Below, one piece after another: positions 7,557 to 15,453 of a DNA stretch of 15,453 nt. Numbering within the stretch: position 1 is the first letter of the stretch; each line of letters starts with the position of its first letter. The stretch is from contig JBBHKE010002064.1 in assembly GCA_037447655.1 (NCBI GenBank), positions 188,001-203,453 on the forward strand, written 5' to 3'. Both the position numbers and the translations under genes were made by a program. The DNA comes from Zygnema cylindricum. Lineage: Eukaryota; Streptophyta; Zygnematophyceae; Zygnematales; Zygnemataceae. The notes below the pieces were generated by a model. It worked only from the letters and a program-made list of their open reading frames with translations. It did no database searches and was not told where the DNA came from.

Positions 7557-8309
7557 ACAGGTATAGCATGCTCTAATTTCTACCACTACGATGGAGCCGG
7601 TCATCATACGAAAGCCTTTTCAGCCTCGGAAAAGGATCAATGGATTTCTGCGGCAAATTATGAAATAAGATCGATTATGGAGGCTCAAACTAGGGAGCTT
7701 GTGGAGCTTCCACCAAATCGGAAAGCCATCGGGAGTAAGTGGATTTTTAAAGTTAAGCTGAAACCGGATAACTCAATTGAAATATATGAGGCTAGGTTTG
7801 TTGCCAAAGGCTATAGTCTAAAAGAGGGAATTGACTATGAAGAGACTTTCTCACCGGTTGTCCGATTTCCAACTGTTAGAATTTTGTTGTCTTTAGCAAC
7901 CATTGAGAATATGGAATTACATCAAATGGATGTGAAGACGGTCTTTTTGCATGGAGATTTAGAAGAAGTGATCTATATGAAACAACCTGAAATGTATGCA
8001 GAGACCGGAAAAGAAAATCTGGTTTGTAAGCTGTTGAAATCCTTGTACGGAATGAAGCAGGCTCCACGTCAGTGGAATCTGAAACTAGATGAGTTTTTAG
8101 CTAGTCTCAGCTTTGTGAGGATTAGTTCAAATCACTCAGTCTATGTTATGGAAGGGGGAGATGGGATTATTTACATTGCGGTGTATGTAGATGATTTGCT
8201 GCTACTAAGTAAGGCATTAAATGAGATTAACAAAATAAAGGCAGCCTTGAATTCCAGATTTGAGATGAAAGATTTACGAAGGCAAAGTACATTCTTGGAA
8301 TTCAAGTAG
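7557..8309 (+). pseudogene. Family A reverse transcriptase, main part
   Basis: The reading resumes after the TGA at 7554 with the copia pre-RT block (EKDQWISAANYEI, then ELVELPPNRKAIGSKWIFKV). It continues through ARFVAKGYSLKEGIDYEETF, LHQMDVKTVFLHGDLEEVIY and LYGMKQAPRQWN to the catalytic YVDD at 8184-8195. It copies the RNA genome into DNA. Near 8280 one base is missing compared with the family pattern, and the frame runs out at a TAG (8307-8309). The true frame continues one phase over (LGIQVERERH). The sequence is in the same frame as integrase. The fingers and palm motifs are all present. Confidence 0.9.
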
Positions 8310-9167
8310 AAAGGGAAAGACATCGGATAATGATTTATCTAACGCAACGGGAAGCGATTGGGAACATGCTTGAAAAGTTTGGCATGGCAGAGGCAAAGGG
8401 AAGTGCCACTCCCATGGAATTTAAGCAAAAGGTGGAAGGCACGGAGACCGATGGAGGAGTCATTTTTGATGACACCTTGGAATCAGGGGAGGTAGATTCT
8501 ATGGCTGCCATTCCATATCGTCATATTGTCGGCAATCTAATCTACTTCATGAACTGCACACGTCTAGATATTGCGGCAGCAGTCGGTGCTTTAAGCCGGA
8601 GTTTACAAAATCCAAGGAGATCGGATTGGGAGGCAGCAAAGAGGGTTCTGCGGTACCTTGCAGGGACACGGAATTTGCGACTTGCTCTCGGTGGAGGTGA
8701 AGTAAAAATTCAGACTTGGAGCGATGCGAGTTACGGAGACATGCCAAGCCGCCGCTCCACTACCGGATTCAATCTGAACATTGGAAGTGGAACCATGCTG
8801 CTAGAGCAGCAAGCTTCACAAAGTCACAGCTCAGTCTACAATGGAGGTTGAATACATGGCAGCCAGCTCAGCTGTCAAGGAGTTACTTTGGGTAAAGTCT
8901 CTCCATCAAGAACTTCATTTCATGCAAGCTGGACCTCAAATAGTGTGGTGTGACAACCAGGCAGCTAAAGCGATTGCATCTAACCCCAGTCATCACTTCA
9001 AAAGCAAGCACATTGATATCAAGCTGCATTTTGTAAGAGAGAAGGTGATGAACAAAATTTTGAAACTTAGTTTGCCGGATGAGATGATGGTAGCAGATAT
9101 GATGACTAAGGCTTTACCAGCACCTAAATTTAAATTTTGTAGAGAGGAATGTGGACTTAGTGACTGA
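8285..9167 (+). pseudogene. Family A RT C-terminus and RNase H
   Basis: The frame from LGIQVERERH carries GMAEAKGSATPM, YRHIVGNLIYFMNCTRLDI, ALSRSLQNPRRSDWEAAKR and the RNase H opening TWSDASYGDMPSRRSTTGF. A one-base insertion near 8797-8803 moves the frame. It resumes as SSKLHKVTAQSTMEVEYMAA, LLWVKSLHQEL, WCDNQAAKAIA, KHIDIKLHFVREKV and VADMMTKALP, ending CREECGLSD with TGA at 9165. The TGA lies 23 bases before LTR2; the intervening tract is only weakly purine-rich. The homologous block in family C is at 1346-1860 and 3533-3904. Confidence 0.9.
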
Positions 9168-9190
9168 AAGAGTCTAAAGGTTTATGGGAT

Positions 9191-10180
9191 TGTTGTTTTG
9201 GAAACCTTCAGTCCTCTCTATATCTCGTTGCTATACTGCCATGCTACGCTAAGTCTGACATCGCTGCTGGAAACCTGTAATCCTCTCTATACTTCGTTGC
9301 TCTGCTGCCATGCTGCGCTGCTCTAATGTCGCAGTTGCACTGGTAGAACAGCGCAGTCATAGCAGCTTGAGTAAACAGCTGCGCTGCTCTAAACATTACA
9401 GCTGCGCTGGTAGAGCACCGCAGCCATAGCAGTTCGTATGAAAGCTAAATTGTCGTAGGCAAGATTTAGTGTTTATGTAACTCCAAAGGGAGTACACAGA
9501 CTTGGTACACCTCAGGCACACGTGTCGGTATGTGGGGGTAGTCAAGGTTGGTTGATCTGGACGTTGAAGTACGCAGTCATTTGGTGACTCAATTTACACG
9601 TGGAGGTTCATCTTCAGTGGGAACGAATGCGTGGACGGCGGACGGAGTTCGCCGTCATTTTTAAAAGTGAAATATTGAAGTGCACCGTCATTTCGGTGAA
9701 AGAACTTTTGATGCACACTTTAGCGGCGGCTAGAGTTAAAGATTGATGTAAATAGTTTGTACGGCAGACGACGAAGGATTGGTTTGGTAAAGATTTAGTG
9801 TACCGGTGGACCACGGTAATTGTGGTACGGTTTAGATCAGCTGTAAGTTTACTTGTATATGTAGGACTTAGAATATTTTGGAAGTTAGGATTTTCTTTGT
9901 ATGAAAAACTGCGAAGCAGTTTTTGGGTTTTTGAATTATAAGATCAATGTGATCTTTTGGCAGAATTGTGTGAAATTCTGCATGTGTTTTCTTTCGTGTA
10001 TTTTCTTCATTGTGGCAAATTTGCAGACGTAGTGTGTGTCTGATTTGCTTGGAGCTTCATTGTGAAGTTGGTCATTTGTGGGTATTCGTGAGAGTTTCCT
10101 CTTTGTACTTTGATTGTGACTATGGCAACTGCTGCTGCTTCTTCTTCTTCTTCAGGGGCACCAGCTGCCTCAAATCCACA
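9191..10180 (+). repeat. Family A LTR2
   Basis: 990 bases, TGTTG...CCACA. The TATA position reads TATGAAAG. The hairpin at 9904-9924 is perfect. The gag ATG is at 10122, followed by Ala3 and Ser5 tracts in frame. It is closest to LTR3: shared variants include AAACATTAC, GGGAGTACACAGACTTGG, CGGTATGTGGGGGTAG, TCTGGACG and GAAAGAACTTTT, where LTR1 differs. After CACA comes AAAAC and then family B sequence. Confidence 0.9.
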
Positions 10181-10185
10181 AAAAC
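10181..10185 (+). other. AAAAC, candidate target-site duplication (right side)
   Basis: These five bases directly follow LTR2. The same five directly precede LTR3 (13382-13386). Five bp is the normal copia duplication length, but the two copies face each other in the wrong order for a simple insertion. Confidence 0.5.
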
Positions 10186-10186
10186 T

Positions 10187-10746
10187 GGTCGGAAAGGGAG
10201 ACTTCAACGGATTCCGAGGAAAGGGGAGAAGTGAAACTCGAAGGGGTTTTAAAGGATAGGGGAGAAGAGGAATATTTAATGAAAGGTTTAGGGGAGGAGA
10301 AATATTTACTGGGAATAAATTTAGAAAGTGAGAGTAGAAAGAAATCCATGGGAGAGAGTGAGGAAAGTTCATTTTTTGGGGGTAATGGGTTTGACATCAC
10401 TAAATGGAGAGATGGCATTTATGAAGGTGTGCTTGTAAAAGGGTTAGCATCTGGGTGTATGTTGCAGATTGGAGATGGGGTTGGTTGGTTGGATCGCAAG
10501 AGGGAAATCGATTTGTGTGTGGATGGAAAAGTGATGAGGTGGATAAAATCTTTGCTCGGATTTATGAAAAGTGGGATGTTAAATAAAATGTGTGATGCAA
10601 TTATTATTTCTATTCATCTAATGCATTGTGTTAAAAACGAGAGTATTTTCTTAAGTTTTATGAAAGGAAAAGGAAAAAAGAAAAAGAAAAAGAAAAAGGG
10701 GAGGGGATGTTTGTTTATTTGTTTGTGGGAGTTGAAAGGAAAATAG
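10187..10746 (+). CDS. Unrecognised ORF in the 3' part of family B
   Basis: A frame open from the LTR2 junction (10187, WSERETSTDSEERGEVKL) to a TAG at 10744-10746, about 186 codons. There is no clear start; a GTG lies at 10231 and the first ATG at 10279. The first third is charged (Glu/Lys/Arg/Ser-rich). A central part has LASGCMLQIGDGVGWLDRK and an amphipathic or hydrophobic helix around MLNKMCDAIIISIHLMHC. The end is a Lys tract from AAG/AAA repeats. I see no RT, integrase or protease motif. It stops 18 bases before the LTR start, where other copia elements end RNase H. It may be the last piece of a gag-only element's ORF, or non-coding purine-rich DNA that stays open by chance. Confidence 0.35.
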
Positions 10747-11137
10747 ACTAGAAAATAAGCGGAGGGTTGATATTTGAGTATTTTCTAGGTCTGTTTTAGT
10801 ATAGGAAAAAGAGCAGAGGCAGTCTGCCTCTAACTCCCTTCTCCAAGCCCCCACACTTGTTGTAGTCACTGAAGGTTGGACAGGGAGCTAGAGCTATGGC
10901 TGCCTAGGCTCTCTATGGAGAAAGGGTGTAGATTTGGTAGACTTACCAAAAAGGAATTTGATGGAACCAGGTATTGATCTTGGTACCTACCGTCCGTCAA
11001 GTACCCAATAGCCGTTAGCCTTATCCGTTTAGTCTAGACCTAGTGCTAAGACATAATGGGTTTTGTAGATATTTATATAATTACAAGTAGGGTTTTCCAT
11101 TTATCTGGATTACGGTATATACGGCATAGAAACAGCT

Positions 11138-11616
11138 GTACTTTTGGTACCAGACGAAATAAATAGTACGGACATTTATTTCGACGGTCCGTTTAAATGA
11201 CGATGTTTATCGGACGGCCGTGGTTAGCGCAAACATCGCGGAAAAGACAATTTGGCAGTTTGCAGACGCCGCCACTCCGGATGACACGTGGCAACATCGT
11301 ACGCAATTAGGGACTTTTTGGAAAGGCAAAAAACAAATCTGGAAATGACAAATGTCGCACAATGGCGACATCGTACAATGTACGTACAAAAAGTACTCCG
11401 GCACTTGTACTTTCTTGTACGGTACCACTTTTTTGACGCGGCGTGTTCTGGCGCCACGTGGAGAGATAAGATTTGGAGGCAAGAATTCCGAAGATTATAA
11501 GAGCAAATCCGGATAGGACATGTGTTGACTTTTTAGCCATGTCGTACGATGACTGTACAAAAGGTACACGCCGACTTTACCTTTATGTACTATACAGTAA
11601 TGTGATTGGTCCGTAC
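11138..11616 (+). promoter_or_regulatory. GTAC cluster in family B LTR upstream of its TATA box
   Basis: I count about 16 GTAC tetramers in some 480 bases, against about two expected. They include a TACGTACAA at 11381-11389, which fits the SBP-box consensus TNCGTACAA. A CCAAT box in reverse (GATTGGT, 11604-11610) closes the cluster about 90 bp before the TATA box. Homologous spacing is seen in the family C LTR. Confidence 0.5.
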
Positions 11617-11697
11617 CTCAGTATTAGAGGGTTTAGAGAGGGGTTTAGGACTTAGAATATTTCGGGTAGGTAGCCACCTCTCTCCCAGAGAGCACCT

Positions 11698-11708
11698 TGT
11701 ATAAATGG
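11698..11708 (+). promoter_or_regulatory. TATA box of family B LTR
   Basis: TGTATAAATGG, aligned with the family C box (520-511). Transcription would start near 11730 and reach the gag ATG at 12055. Confidence 0.6.
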
Positions 11709-12054
11709 CAAACTTTTGCCAGCCATAACTATCAATTTAGTTCACCATTTTCAGTGATTCTTTTTGCTGCGGACTCAGGGGAGTCTAAGCTACACAGGGG
11801 TGTTGTCAGTCAGAGTCTTTGCCTGCCTGGGTGGCCACATTTCCAAGGGAAAGTCAAAGTGGGTGAATGTGTCCAAATCTCATATTCTAACTTTGCATTT
11901 TGTGGTGGAACTGAGCACACAGAAAGTCTTATTTCACAGGGGTGAAGCTGTAATGGGGTTCTGATTGCCAAGGGGTCAATCATTTGAGTTTATATCAAGT
12001 TGGTGTCGGCACTATCTAGATTACCTTCCTTAAGACCTGCGAATTCTGTGTGGC

Positions 12055-13096
12055 AATGGAGCCCATAGAATTACAGGTTATGGGCCCACCATCTAGGGTG
12101 CCTATGTTCGATGGAACAAACTTCACTTATTGGGAGTTTACAATGGAGGGATTGCTTTCGAGAAGCACTTATGGGGAATTATTTCGGGACAAGTGAGGTG
12201 TCCGCCACCGGGCTTTGGAGGAGCTCACTATGGAGAATCATCTGGGGCTGCGCTGAAACCAACCAGGGTTCAGATGCAACGGAAGGTGAAGGGAAAATCA
12301 TTACCATGGAAAGGGAAATATAGGAGAAGGATAAAGGGACACTTATGGTGAGGGGAGCTAGGCTCTCAACTATGGTTCCACTTGTGGGGGTTATAACTGA
12401 ACCAAAATCTGAAGAATATGATAGGAAAATTTGGGAATATAAAAACATTATAGCAAAACATCTCATACTTAGATATGTGTTTCTAATTCCATAGCTATCA
12501 CTCTTTTATGTCTAACCAAGTCTTCAGAAATCTGGGAAACATTAATTCATATTTATAAGAGTGAGACTATACAGAGGCAGCAATTAGTAAAACAAGAAAT
12601 AGAGGCCTATGTTTATAAAGGCGGTAGCATGATAGAGTTTTGCAATGATATTGTTGCGTTATATGTTGAGCTAGCTAGTGCGGCATATGTAGAATCTGAG
12701 GAGAGGAAGATTAATACACTAATCATGAAGCTCCCAGATGAGTACAAAGAAATTATTTACCGTATGCAAGGAATAGATGTCTCCTCATGGACTTGGAGCA
12801 TTACCATAGGGATAATTCTTGTGAGGGAAAGCACTCTGGAGCTTCGTAAGGGAAGTGAAAGGGTGATTGCATTTACAGCTGGTGGTGACTGGCGAAAGCG
12901 TGATGTGAGGATTGACGGTGACGAGCGCAAGCGTGATGAGAGGAAGAAAGACAATGGTAAACCTTATCGGAACTTTGGTGGAAAGAGAGGGAGAAGAAAA
13001 AAAAGGGGAGCTATGGAAAAAGGGGTTTGCTTCTTTTGTAGAGAACTAGGTCACCATATGGAGGAGTGTCCTCGTTTGGAAGAACTTAGAAGTTAG
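12055..13096 (+). pseudogene. Family B copia gag
   Basis: The ATG at 12055 opens MEPIELQVMGPPSRVPMFDG, then TNFTYWEFTMEG, homologous to the family C gag. A frameshift near 12150 moves the reading (EKHLWGIISGQVRCPPPGF). The middle, around 12360-12520, contains RKIWEYKNIIAKHLI with further breaks. From about 12510 the frame is open through SSEIWETLIHIYKS, an INTLIMKLPDEYKEIIYRM helix of the usual gag type, a basic Lys/Arg stretch, and a CX2CX4HX4C zinc knuckle at 13028-13069 (C-FF-C-RELG-H-HMEE-C). It ends at a TAG (13094). Gag builds the particle and packages RNA. The first seven codons lie in the LTR and codons 7-12 overlap the primer-binding site. Length (about 345 codons) suits a complete copia gag. 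Confidence 0.8.
12076..12089 (+). promoter_or_regulatory. Half-tRNA primer-binding site of family B
   Basis: GGTTATGGGCCCAC directly follows the LTR's terminal ACA. All 14 bases are complementary to the anticodon arm of plant initiator tRNA-Met (GUGGGCCCAUAACC on the tRNA, spanning the anticodon CAU). Drosophila copia, which primes from a 5' half of this tRNA, has nearly the same site as I recall it. Confidence 0.75.
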
Positions 13097-13381
13097 AGTG
13101 AGAATGAGGAGGAAGAAGGGGAAGAGGAGAAAGAGGATGAAGAAATACTTGAGCTTCTTCACATCGGTAGAATGGAGAAGAGAGAAAAGTACACTTAAAT
13201 TCCACGAAGGCAACAGTGTGCTTTTGGAGGTATAAGGGAAGTAAAGAGAGGGGAGGCACCTGAGGATGTTAATGAGTGTAGAGTGAATGACTTAGAAATG
13301 CGAAAGTCAGATCTAGGATCCATAAGTGAAAATGGGAAAGGTAAAATTAATGAGGATAATTTTATAGATAATTGGGAACAG
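13097..13381 (+). other. Acidic post-gag region of family B
   Basis: Reading past the gag TAG in frame gives a Glu-rich stretch (NEEEEGEEEKEDEEILELL) to a TAA near 13196. A second open frame runs 13283-13386 (DLEMRKSDLGSISENGKGK) into LTR3. No protease DSG motif is seen. With the AAAAC sites joined, this would have continued into the sequence at 10186. Confidence 0.4.
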
Positions 13382-13386
13382 AAAAC
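13382..13386 (+). other. AAAAC, candidate target-site duplication (left side)
   Basis: It directly precedes LTR3 within family B sequence and matches 10181-10185 after LTR2. Confidence 0.5.
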
Positions 13387-14386
13387 TGTTGTTTTGGAAA
13401 CCTTCAGTCATCTCTATATCTCATTGCTATACTGCCATGCTGCGCTAAGTCTGACATCGCAGCTGGAAACCTGTAATCCTCTCTATACTTCGTTGCTATG
13501 CTGCCATGCTGCGCTACTCTAATGTCGCAGCTGCACTGGTAGAACACCGCAGTCATAGCAGCTTGAGTAAACAGCTGCGCTGCTCTAAACATTACAACTG
13601 CGCTGGTAGAGCACCGCAGCCATAGCAGTTCGTATGAAAGCTAAACTGTCGTAGGCAGGATTTAGTGTTTATGTAACTCCAAAGGGAGTACACAGACTTG
13701 GTACACATCAGGCACACGTGTCGGTATGTGGGGGTAGTCAAGGTTGGTTGATCTGGACGACGAAGTACGCAGTCATTTGGTGACTCAATTTACATGTGGA
13801 GGTTCATCTTCAGTGGGAACGAATGCGTGGACGGCGGACGGATTTTGCCGTCATTTTTGAAAGTGAAATATTGAAGTGCGCCGTCATTTCGGTGAAAGAA
13901 CTTTTGCTGCACTCTTTAACCCACTGGAGTTAAAGATTGATGTAAATAGTTTGTACGGCAGACGGCGAAGGTTTGGTTTGGTAAAGATTTAGTGTACCGG
14001 TGGACCACGGTAATTGTGGTACGGTTTAGATCAGCTGTAGGCTTACTTGTATATGTAGGACTTAGAATATTTTGGAAGTTAGGATTTTATTTGTATGAAA
14101 AACTGCGAAGCAGTTTTGGGGTTTTTGAATTATAAGATCATTGTGATCTTTTGGCAGAATTGTTTGAAATTCTGCATGTGTTTTCTTTGGTGTATTTTCT
14201 TCATTGTGGCAAATTTGCAGACCTAGTGTGTGTCTGATTTGCTTGGAGCTTCATTGTGAAGTTGGTCATTTGTGGGTATTCGTGAGAGTTTCCTCTTTGT
14301 ACTTTGATTGTGATTATGGCAACTGCTGCTGCTGCTGCTACTGCTTCTTCTTCTTCTTCAGGGGTACCAGCTGCCTCAAATCCACA
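13387..14386 (+). repeat. Family A LTR3 (solo or recombinant)
   Basis: 1000 bases, TGTTG...CCACA, closest to LTR2. The gag ATG is at 14316 with an Ala/Thr/Ser tract still in frame. No family A internal sequence follows: the next bases (TGGAG) belong to a LINE. The flanks AAAAC and TGGAG do not match, so it is not a simple solo LTR from one insertion. Confidence 0.9.
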
Positions 14387-15453
14387 TGGAGGACCTCCAT
14401 AAAGAGATCATCGAAAGCAGAAAGTGAGGACAGAAAGGATGGGGTGGGAGGGGAAGAGTGATTAAGGTAGGAACGCCGGTGGGGGAAACACCGTGTCAGA
14501 AGAGCAAAGGCCACCCAGGGATCAGAAAGGTGAGGAAGGTCGTCCACGTGGGACAAATCTGTCTGAAGAGCAAAATCGAGGAAATTCGTGATGCATGAAT
14601 CGGAACCAAGCGGGCAACCCAACACACGAATGCCTTCGGAAGGAGGAGTCTGAAAATCGACAGGGGAGTGAAAGGAGGAGGAATAGGAAGTGGGGACCAA
14701 ACAACACACTTAGAGGGCTGGACTAAAAGATCGAGTTCGGCCAAGCGAGCCTTGAAAAAGTTATAGGCCCGTATAACTTGGTGCGAAGGACCAATAATGT
14801 GTGTGGCATCCGCAATTGAAGGGAAGAGGCAAGAGGGGTAAGCAGTTGTGCAAGCTCGGAGAGCGTGGTAATGGGCTAGGGCAAACTAAAGGCCCCTAAG
14901 AGGATCGCCCTAACGAGTGCCATTCGTGGAGGAAAGTGGGACCAAATCATCATCGGTGGAGAAAGAGAGGCTACTGCTCAAAGAAAAAAAGGCTCTCACA
15001 AAATGAAATATCTGGACAATCGGGGAAGGTGCAGCCATAAGCTCCGAGAAAATGGCATTTCGATACACTATATTAAAGGCATTAGAAACATCCACCTGGA
15101 GGACTAACCAATCCGGATGGGCAACTAACAAAGCGCGGATCCTGTGGACCACGGCCTCACAACCCCCTCGGGGTTGCCACTCCGAACTGATGAGGAGAGA
15201 AATAATCATGGAAAGCGGGCTGGAGCTGGATGCAGATTGCACGGGCCACTAATTCGTATATTACCTCGCCCACTGCAATAGGACAGATTCCCCCATTTGG
15301 TTTGGTGATAGCTACGAGGGGTTTGGTGACAGTTACGAGGCGGGAGGCTGTGAGGAGTTCGCAAATACGAGAAGGGACAGTGCCAGCTGCAATAAGCGAA
15401 CATACTCGAAAAAACATATCAAAGCCTCGTGCACCAGATTCCGGAGGCAAAAC
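14387..15453 (-). pseudogene. LINE (non-LTR) reverse transcriptase fragment
   Basis: On minus from the window edge: TKPNGGICPIAVGEVIYELVAR (RT fingers, R-P-I-A type motif) and SPHQFGVATPRG. After a frameshift near 15170 come GCEAVVHRIRALL and LQVDVSNAFN (palm motif A, Asp present), then NGTR-stop-GDPL (motif B; TAG at 14912-14910 where Gln is usual). Next are a motif C reading IADATH, in which the second Asp of the expected A-D-D is Ala, and LAELDLLVQPSKC. Another frameshift near 14660 leads to GIRVLGCPLGSD and a leucine-rich tail (LSHVDDLPHLSDPWVAFALL), cut by LTR3 at 14386/14387. LINEs copy their RNA directly at a chromosomal nick. This copy is dead: frameshifts, a stop and a lost catalytic Asp. 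Endonuclease and RNase H regions are not in the window. Confidence 0.85.

Larger units (their letters stand above)
3905..10180 (+). mobile_element. Family A Ty1/copia element, full length but inactive
   Basis: Two direct LTRs (3905-4909 and 9191-10180) bracket a copia-ordered polyprotein: gag, protease, integrase, RT, RNase H. The ends are TG...CA. No target-site duplication is found: the five bases before LTR1 are CTTTC and those after LTR2 are AAAAC. LTR2 shares more variants with the third LTR (13387-14386) than with LTR1. The object is therefore probably a recombinant of two insertions. Four in-frame stops in gag, breaks around the IN-RT linker and two frameshifts in RT/RNase H rule out activity. 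Confidence 0.85.
10765..12075 (+). repeat. Family B LTR
   Basis: It begins at GGTTGATATT, the mutated TGTTGA of family C. It follows a purine tract (10751-10764) and ends TTACA beside the primer-binding site. It is homologous, in inverted orientation, to 298-1332 but longer. Much of the extra length is a stretch of roughly 150 bp near 11840-11990. A GTACAAAA(A/G)GTAC-containing block appears twice, near 11370-11425 and 11536-11596. The pairing of start and end rests on the homology, since a second copy of this LTR in the same orientation is not in the window. Confidence 0.7.
10181..13386 (+). mobile_element. Family B copia-related unit: internal 3' part, LTR, gag
   Basis: The order is 3' internal segment (10186-10764), LTR (10765-12075), primer-binding site, gag (12055-13096), then a short acidic tail to 13381. 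It is bounded on both sides by family A LTRs with AAAAC. This is int-LTR-int, as at the family C locus in opposite orientation. The 3' segment has no pol, although its end (TAGACTAGAAAATAAG and purines) matches the end of family C's pol region. The element therefore looks non-autonomous, or has a large deletion. Confidence 0.6.

Noticed and set aside
3905-10180. A simple intact insertion of A in family C pol
   Set aside because: The flanks CTTTC and AAAAC do not match, family C pol does not resume after LTR2, and LTR2 resembles LTR3 more than LTR1.
10010-10234. ORF across the LTR2 end, and its twin at 14204-14461
   Set aside because: Both are shadows of the LTR leader and gag start and simply run into different flanks.
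10651-10869. Minus-strand ORF over the end of the B internal region and LTR start
   Set aside because: It is low-complexity Phe/Leu coded by the complement of the AAG tract; no support.
12000-12012. TTGGTGTCGGCAC as a primer-binding site complementary to a tRNA 3' end
   Set aside because: It matches the plant TTGGTATCAGAGC site at only 9 of 13 positions and is not kept in family C. The anticodon-arm site at 12076 is a perfect match, is shared by three families and stands exactly at the LTR end.

Overview
The window is a nest of decayed retrotransposons, with no recognisable single-copy host gene, RNA gene or CRISPR array. It looks like nuclear DNA of a green plant: Ty1/copia polyproteins, long LTRs with TATA boxes, GTAC-rich promoters, and a LINE of the kind I associate with streptophytes. 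A non-seed plant such as a moss, lycophyte or fern is a low-confidence guess.

Layout. (1) 1-3904, minus strand: family C copia, with a gag start (317-1), an LTR (1332-298) and a broken RT/RNase H. The RNase H is split. A stretch of about 1.67 kb, holding an unrelated frameshifted ORF (3157-1893), lies between two diverged direct copies of one RNase H segment. (2) 3905-10180, plus strand: family A copia with LTR1 (3905-4909), a gag-PR-IN-RT-RNase H polyprotein broken by stops and frameshifts, and LTR2 (9191-10180). (3) 10181-13386, plus strand: family B, related to C in its LTR. It runs as an unrecognised ORF, then an LTR (10765-12075), then a degenerate gag with a zinc knuckle. No pol is seen. 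(4) 13387-14386: a third family A LTR. (5) 14387-15453, minus strand: a LINE reverse-transcriptase remnant cut by LTR3.

Most notable. Directly after their LTRs, families B and C (and A in mutated form) carry a sequence complementary to the anticodon arm of initiator tRNA-Met, not to its 3' end. This is the half-tRNA priming signature of Drosophila copia (hemiviruses), which is not the usual plant copia arrangement. In all three families the gag start codon lies inside the LTR, so the primer-binding site is also gag coding sequence. Family A has a hairpin-rich leader with a repeated ATTGTG motif. The B and C LTRs have dense GTAC clusters upstream of a CCAAT box and a TATA box. The 5-bp sequence AAAAC follows LTR2 and precedes LTR3. 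LTR2 and LTR3 also share variants that LTR1 lacks. This fits a tandemly duplicated B element that already carried an A insertion.

Nothing here looks functional today. Almost all in-frame stops are explicable as C-to-T changes at CG or CHG sites, as expected of long-methylated repeats.
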